Below are positions 24,439 through 27,221 of a stretch of 27,221 nt of DNA, piece after piece (the stretch's first letter is position 1; every line of letters starts with the position of its first letter). The stretch spans positions 1 through 27,221 of the forward strand of contig CAZDIO010000056.1 in NCBI GenBank assembly GCA_964505555.1. The letters are read 5' to 3'. The notes under the pieces are model-generated. The model was not told the DNA's origin. It did no database searches and saw nothing but the letters and a program-made list of their open reading frames with translations. The position numbers and the translations under genes are program-made. The DNA comes from CAZDIO01 sp964505555 (GTDB lineage Bacteria > Bdellovibrionota_C > UBA2361 > SZUA-149 > CAZDIO01).

Positions 24439-24540
24439 CTGTCGTTGCGAGCCGGGAGGCCCGGCCGCCGGGCGAAGCGAAGCAATCTCGAACCCTTATT
24501 GGTAATATGAGATTGCTTCGCTTCCCTCGCAACGACAGGC
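24439..24540. repeat. GTCGTTGCGAG palindrome, copy B
   Basis: It has the same arms as copy A at 19635: CCTGTCGTTGCGAG on the left, CTCGCAACGACAGG on the right, AAGCAATCTCG and GAGATTGCTTC inside, and the same asymmetric GC-rich box in the left arm only. Only the centre and a few arm bases differ. No gene is seen in 24199-24595. Confidence 0.9.
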
Positions 24541-24595
24541 GTTTTCGTTGTGTTAGAGACTCTAAGTCTAAAATTCAGTAGTACGGTTATAAAAG

Positions 24596-25105
24596 ATGTT
24601 TCGGTTGTTCTCTCCGAAGGGGTTATTCTCCTCTCTGGTTTTTTCTTTTGTGGTGCTTGCGCTTTTTATGGCAGTACCAAAAACTTCATTTTTTATTGAT
24701 GCATTTAAAGAGTTGGTTCATTCCGCCAGTATTATGAAGTGGTGTGAAAAAGACGGAAAAGGAGTGATATATTCTCCAAATAAGCCAGAAAATCAAGAAT
24801 ATTATAGCTGCGGTCAGCTCTCTGCTTCTAAAGTTTGTGGAGAGCAAGGAGATAGGTTTTTTTCGGCCAAGACCTCACTTGATGATAAAAATATGAAATG
24901 CCTCCCCAGTTTTAAACTGCCAAAATTTAGTTTGGCAGAATACTTTCAATCTCCCGAACGCCCAACGAGTGTCGCTTCCGTAAAAAAACCATCAAAAAGT
25001 GAGAAACCAGCCGCCAAAGATCCGATGTTGGCCTTTCCAGATGCAGAAAAAATTGAGAATATCCTTTCGACGTTAACTCAGTTAAGAAAGGAGATGCTCA
25101 AGTAA
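24596..25105 (+). CDS. Membrane-anchored or exported protein with four cysteines
   Basis: A 169-residue protein. Residues about 8-30 are one hydrophobic segment (GLFSSLVFSFVVLALFMAV), without a clear cut site, so an N-terminal anchor is likely. The following domain has cysteines in MKWCEKDG, YYSCGQL, KVCGEQG and MKCLPSF, suited to two disulphides in the periplasm. A Pro/Lys/Ser-rich linker (KKPSKSEKPAAKDP) leads to a short C-terminal helix, IENILSTLTQLRKEMLK. No family was recognised. The ribosome site is poor. It lies 41 bases before the hydrolase gene and may be co-transcribed with it, but no functional link is evident. Confidence 0.65.
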   Translation: MFRLFSPKGLFSSLVFSFVVLALFMAVPKTSFFIDAFKELVHSASIMKWCEKDGKGVIYSPNKPENQEYYSCGQLSASKVCGEQGDRFFSAKTSLDDKNMKCLPSFKLPKFSLAEYFQSPERPTSVASVKKPSKSEKPAAKDPMLAFPDAEKIENILSTLTQLRKEMLK

Positions 25106-25146
25106 GGTTGTTGCTTTGAGACAAAGAAACGGTGAGACAAGAGATA

Positions 25147-26049
25147 ATGAGACAAAGCGCAAATGCTGTCTTAATGGTTGAACCGGTTCGCTTCTTTTCA
25201 AACCCTTCAAACGCCGCAGATAACTTTTTTCAATCCGCAAGCAATGCTTTTTCTGAACGAGAGGTTCAGGAGCGGGCGTTAATTGAGTTTAATCAGTTAC
25301 GAGATACCCTTATTAAACACGGGATAGAGGTTAAGATCTTTCAAGACATTGCAAAGAATCAAACTCCGGATTCTATCTTTCCAAACAACTGGTTTTCTAC
25401 CCACGAATCGCGATTAGTTCTCTATCCGATGAAGGCAGAAAATAGGCGAAAGGAACGGCGAGTCGAGATCGTCGAGGATTTAAAAAAGAGCTATCCGGAG
25501 GTACTTGATCTTACGTCGTTTGAAACGAAGGATCAGTATTTAGAAGGGACAGGAAGCTTGGTTCTCGATCGGGTAAGAAAGATCGCTTATGCAAGTTTAT
25601 CAACCCGGACAAGTGAAAAGCTAGTTTCCTATTGGGGAGAGAAGCTTGGTTACAAGACGGTAGTTTTTACCGCGCAGGATGAGCGCAGGCGGGCTATCTA
25701 TCATACTAACGTGATGATGAGCATCGGCACAGGGTATGCGATTATGTGTCTTGAATCGATTCCGGATCCAGTTCAACGAAAGGAGGCAAAGATGAGCCTC
25801 CTCCAATCCGGGATTGAGGTGATTCCGATTGCCTATGACCAACTTGGCTCGCTTTGTGGAAATGTGTTGGAGCTAATGACCAAGGAGGGAAAAAAGCTTC
25901 TTGTCATGTCGACACGAGCCCATCTTGCATACAGAAAAAAGCAACTCGACGCCCTTTCTCGCCATGCGGAGATCGTTATCGCTGATATATCGACTATAGA
26001 GGTTTATGGAGGTGGGGGGGTGAGGTGTATGTTGGCGGAACTATTTTAA
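25147..26049 (+). CDS. ctlX: CtlX-type citrulline/arginine deiminase-like hydrolase
   Basis: A 300-residue cytoplasmic enzyme of the amidinotransferase/dimethylarginine-hydrolase fold, in which a Cys attacks a guanidino or ureido carbon. I chose the ATG at 25147; a GTG at 25132 would add 5 residues. Family motifs are SANAVLMVEPVRFFSNP, the substrate segment TPDSIFPNNWFSTH, LYPMKAENRRKERR, LEGTGSLVLDR, the catalytic His in IYHTNVMMSIGTGYA, GNVLEL and the C-terminal YGGGGVRCMLAELF with the nucleophilic Cys. Family members annotated CtlX take part in citrulline use; the exact substrate is not proven by sequence. No arginine or citrulline pathway gene is adjacent. Confidence 0.88.
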   Translation: MRQSANAVLMVEPVRFFSNPSNAADNFFQSASNAFSEREVQERALIEFNQLRDTLIKHGIEVKIFQDIAKNQTPDSIFPNNWFSTHESRLVLYPMKAENRRKERRVEIVEDLKKSYPEVLDLTSFETKDQYLEGTGSLVLDRVRKIAYASLSTRTSEKLVSYWGEKLGYKTVVFTAQDERRRAIYHTNVMMSIGTGYAIMCLESIPDPVQRKEAKMSLLQSGIEVIPIAYDQLGSLCGNVLELMTKEGKKLLVMSTRAHLAYRKKQLDALSRHAEIVIADISTIEVYGGGGVRCMLAELF

Positions 26050-26238
26050 TAAGGCCCTCGCTTTTTTGATTGTCTCTTTGCTTGTGTTAAATACGGTCTC
26101 AAACTATAATCATATCGATTTAATGCGTTATTATAGTTCTTTCACTTTCATCTTTTGGTAGGGGGATTAGGGACGAGTTCAATTGGTGGGCTCGTATGGT
26201 GTGGAGGTTTCTTTTTTTTCTGAAGGAGCGACGTAAAG

Positions 26239-26853
26239 ATGGCGGTCATTCAGGCGCGGGTTGGGAGCACGCAACAAGGGCGTGCTCAAAGGAAAACGGC
26301 CGAGCGGGTTCGGCCAAGTGTTCAAGGAGGAACGGAAGAGCTTGTGCGGCAGATCCGATCAGCGGAGACGCTGGCAAGTGAGTGGGAAAGTCGGTTGAGC
26401 AATCGGTTTGAGACGGATACCCAGAGAAGGTTCCAAAACCTTCACGCGGCATTTCGTCGAAGCCAATTCTCACTTATGACTGTGAACTCTCGCTCCAAGG
26501 CGGATCTGGAGCGGTTGGTCAGCACAGTCATGGAGGGAATTTTGGCACTCCGGGAGTTCTTACCGGAATTTAAGCGATGGCAGATGCCGGAGCAGAGCGA
26601 AGTTGAAGGCGGCGGCGACGAGTTAGCAATGCGCCATGCAAACGAACTGCTTATCGTGGTGAAGATTAACGCCACAGATATCGGTTTTCCGCTTGGTGCG
26701 TTGGAAGCTGCTCTTGACGGATGCATAATCCTCGGTGGCAGAACCGAAGACTGGGGAGCCAAGTATCTCCTGGTCAAAAAAGCGACACTCGGACTCGCAG
26801 CTCTGAAATCGCTTTCGTTGCCGGTTGCGCAGTTCTGCGCCATCGACAACTAA
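26239..26853 (+). CDS. GC-rich hypothetical protein, mostly helical
   Basis: A 204-residue protein preceded by AAGGAG 10 bases before the ATG. The N-terminal 35 residues are basic and polar (RVGSTQQGRAQRKTAERVR). Helical stretches follow: VRQIRSAETLASEWESRL, RFQNLHAAFRRSQF and LERLVSTVMEGILALREFL. The C-terminal half, from ANELLIVVKINATDIGFPLG to LLVKKATLGLAALKSL, is more hydrophobic but has no clear membrane helix or signal peptide. No family was recognised. The gene is GC-richer than the flanks (36 of 60 in 26341-26400), as are proC and the 18416 gene. It appears to be a single unit ended by the hairpin at 26896. Confidence 0.6.
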   Translation: MAVIQARVGSTQQGRAQRKTAERVRPSVQGGTEELVRQIRSAETLASEWESRLSNRFETDTQRRFQNLHAAFRRSQFSLMTVNSRSKADLERLVSTVMEGILALREFLPEFKRWQMPEQSEVEGGGDELAMRHANELLIVVKINATDIGFPLGALEAALDGCIILGGRTEDWGAKYLLVKKATLGLAALKSLSLPVAQFCAIDN

Positions 26854-26895
26854 TTCGGCAATTTCGGCAATTGTGGAGGAAAATTACGGGCGCGC

Positions 26896-26943
26896 TATGA
26901 GGATTTTGAACGGTTGCGTATAACGCCGATCCTAATCCTCATA
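26896..26943 (+). terminator. Hairpin after the GC-rich hypothetical gene
   Basis: TATGAGGATT (26896-26905) pairs with AATCCTCATA (26934-26943). The loop is 28 bases and partial GGGCG/CCGCCC pairing extends the stem outward. It lies 43 bases after the stop codon and has no T-run. Confidence 0.45.
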
Positions 26944-27013
26944 CCGCCCAATTCAGCGCTATTTACTCAGTTCTATTTACGAGAAACCATTTATTTAATA
27001 TTATCTTAAGACA

Positions 27014-27178
27014 ATGATTAAGCTATGTTGTTGCATTGTAATCATCTTTAGCCTTTCGGCATGCAATTCTCACCGTCCATCCTGGCTGCCACCGTGTCAA
27101 ACCAATGAAGACTGTATTCCTGGAACAAGCTGTCTGGGAGGATATTGCTATAACTCGTTTGGCGGGGGTAACTACTAA
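27014..27178 (+). CDS. Short Cys-rich lipoprotein
   Basis: A 54-residue protein. MIKLCCCIVIIFSLSAC is a lipoprotein signal ending in the lipobox LSAC, so Cys17 would be lipidated. The mature part contains CQTNEDCIPGTSCLGGYCY, a C-x5-C-x5-C-x4-C spacing. Related short Cys-rich motifs (C-x2-D-x2-C-x3-x-C-x3-x-C) occur widely in lipoproteins of Myxococcota and Bdellovibrionota. The tail is GGGNY. The ribosome site is weak. A product this short could be a free surface lipoprotein or the remains of a larger one. Confidence 0.6.
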   Translation: MIKLCCCIVIIFSLSACNSHRPSWLPPCQTNEDCIPGTSCLGGYCYNSFGGGNY

Positions 27179-27183
27179 AGTAA

Positions 27184-27221
27184 TTCCACTTTAGTGTGGC
27201 AAGAAATCGTCTTCCCTGTCG
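27184..27221. repeat. Compound hairpin repeat, copy 2 (cut by window end)
   Basis: TTCCACTTTAGTGTGGCAAG and the following AAA match 3574-3597 with a single base missing, and a CTGTCG at the edge resembles the next part of copy 1. It begins 6 bases after the lipoprotein stop codon. Confidence 0.6.

Noticed and set aside
1..27221. Alternative genetic code with UGA as an amino acid
   Set aside because: The SPFH gene ends cleanly in TGA with a repeat 3 bases later, so UGA is a stop here.

Overview
The window looks like a chromosomal segment of a free-living Gram-negative bacterium of moderate GC content. The support is Sec signal peptides, a lipobox, a periplasmic YceI protein, a cyclic glucan synthase and a sigma-54-type promoter. 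The small Cys-rich lipoprotein at the right end and the many dispersed palindromic repeats would suit an uncultured lineage of the former Deltaproteobacteria (Myxococcota or Bdellovibrionota type), but the phylum cannot be fixed from this sequence. TAA, TAG and TGA all end convincing genes, so the standard code applies. I see no rRNA, tRNA, CRISPR array, transposase or phage module.

Layout. 1-609 is non-coding, with repeat fragments and a hairpin-rich block. 610-1803 (-) encodes a secreted collagen-like protein with a phage-collar-like C-terminus. 1804-2256 carries a palindromic promoter region, a short reading frame interrupted by UGA, and a sigma-54-type promoter ahead of a small secreted protein (2257-2466, +). 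An SPFH/prohibitin membrane protein follows (2661-3467, +). The next 8.5 kb is one gene, a full-length NdvB/ChvB-type cyclic beta-1,2-glucan synthase (-), divergent from a 935-residue exported protein of unknown function (12263-15070, +). Then come a DUF1428 protein, proline biosynthesis gene proC (-), a DoxX-like membrane protein, a doubly deleted PLP-decarboxylase pseudogene (-), and a GC-rich exported protein (18416-19027, -) bracketed by short repeats. An 850-base non-coding stretch follows, rich in hairpins and dispersed repeats. The right third holds a coiled-coil protein (-), a glycine-rich RRM RNA-binding protein, a translationally coupled pair (mini-Wzz-like membrane protein plus BY-kinase-like ATPase), a small convergent gene broken at an A9 tract, a YceI protein, a membrane-anchored Cys protein, a CtlX-type amidinotransferase-fold hydrolase, an orphan GC-rich gene and a Cys-rich lipoprotein.

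How it works together. Many genes act at the cell envelope: glucan synthesis, a polysaccharide-type kinase module, SPFH membrane organisation and several exported proteins. There is no large operon; most genes are single transcription units separated by palindromes. The most striking theme is the dispersed palindromes. An ACACAGAG family occurs at five loci, four of them shortly after a stop codon, and a second family built on GTCGTTGCGAG occurs as whole or partial copies. The best candidates for something undescribed are the GC-rich repeat-bracketed cassette at 18328-19284, the structured non-coding blocks at 320-571 and 19279-19411, the mini-Wzz/kinase pair, and the UGA-interrupted reading frame at 1932.
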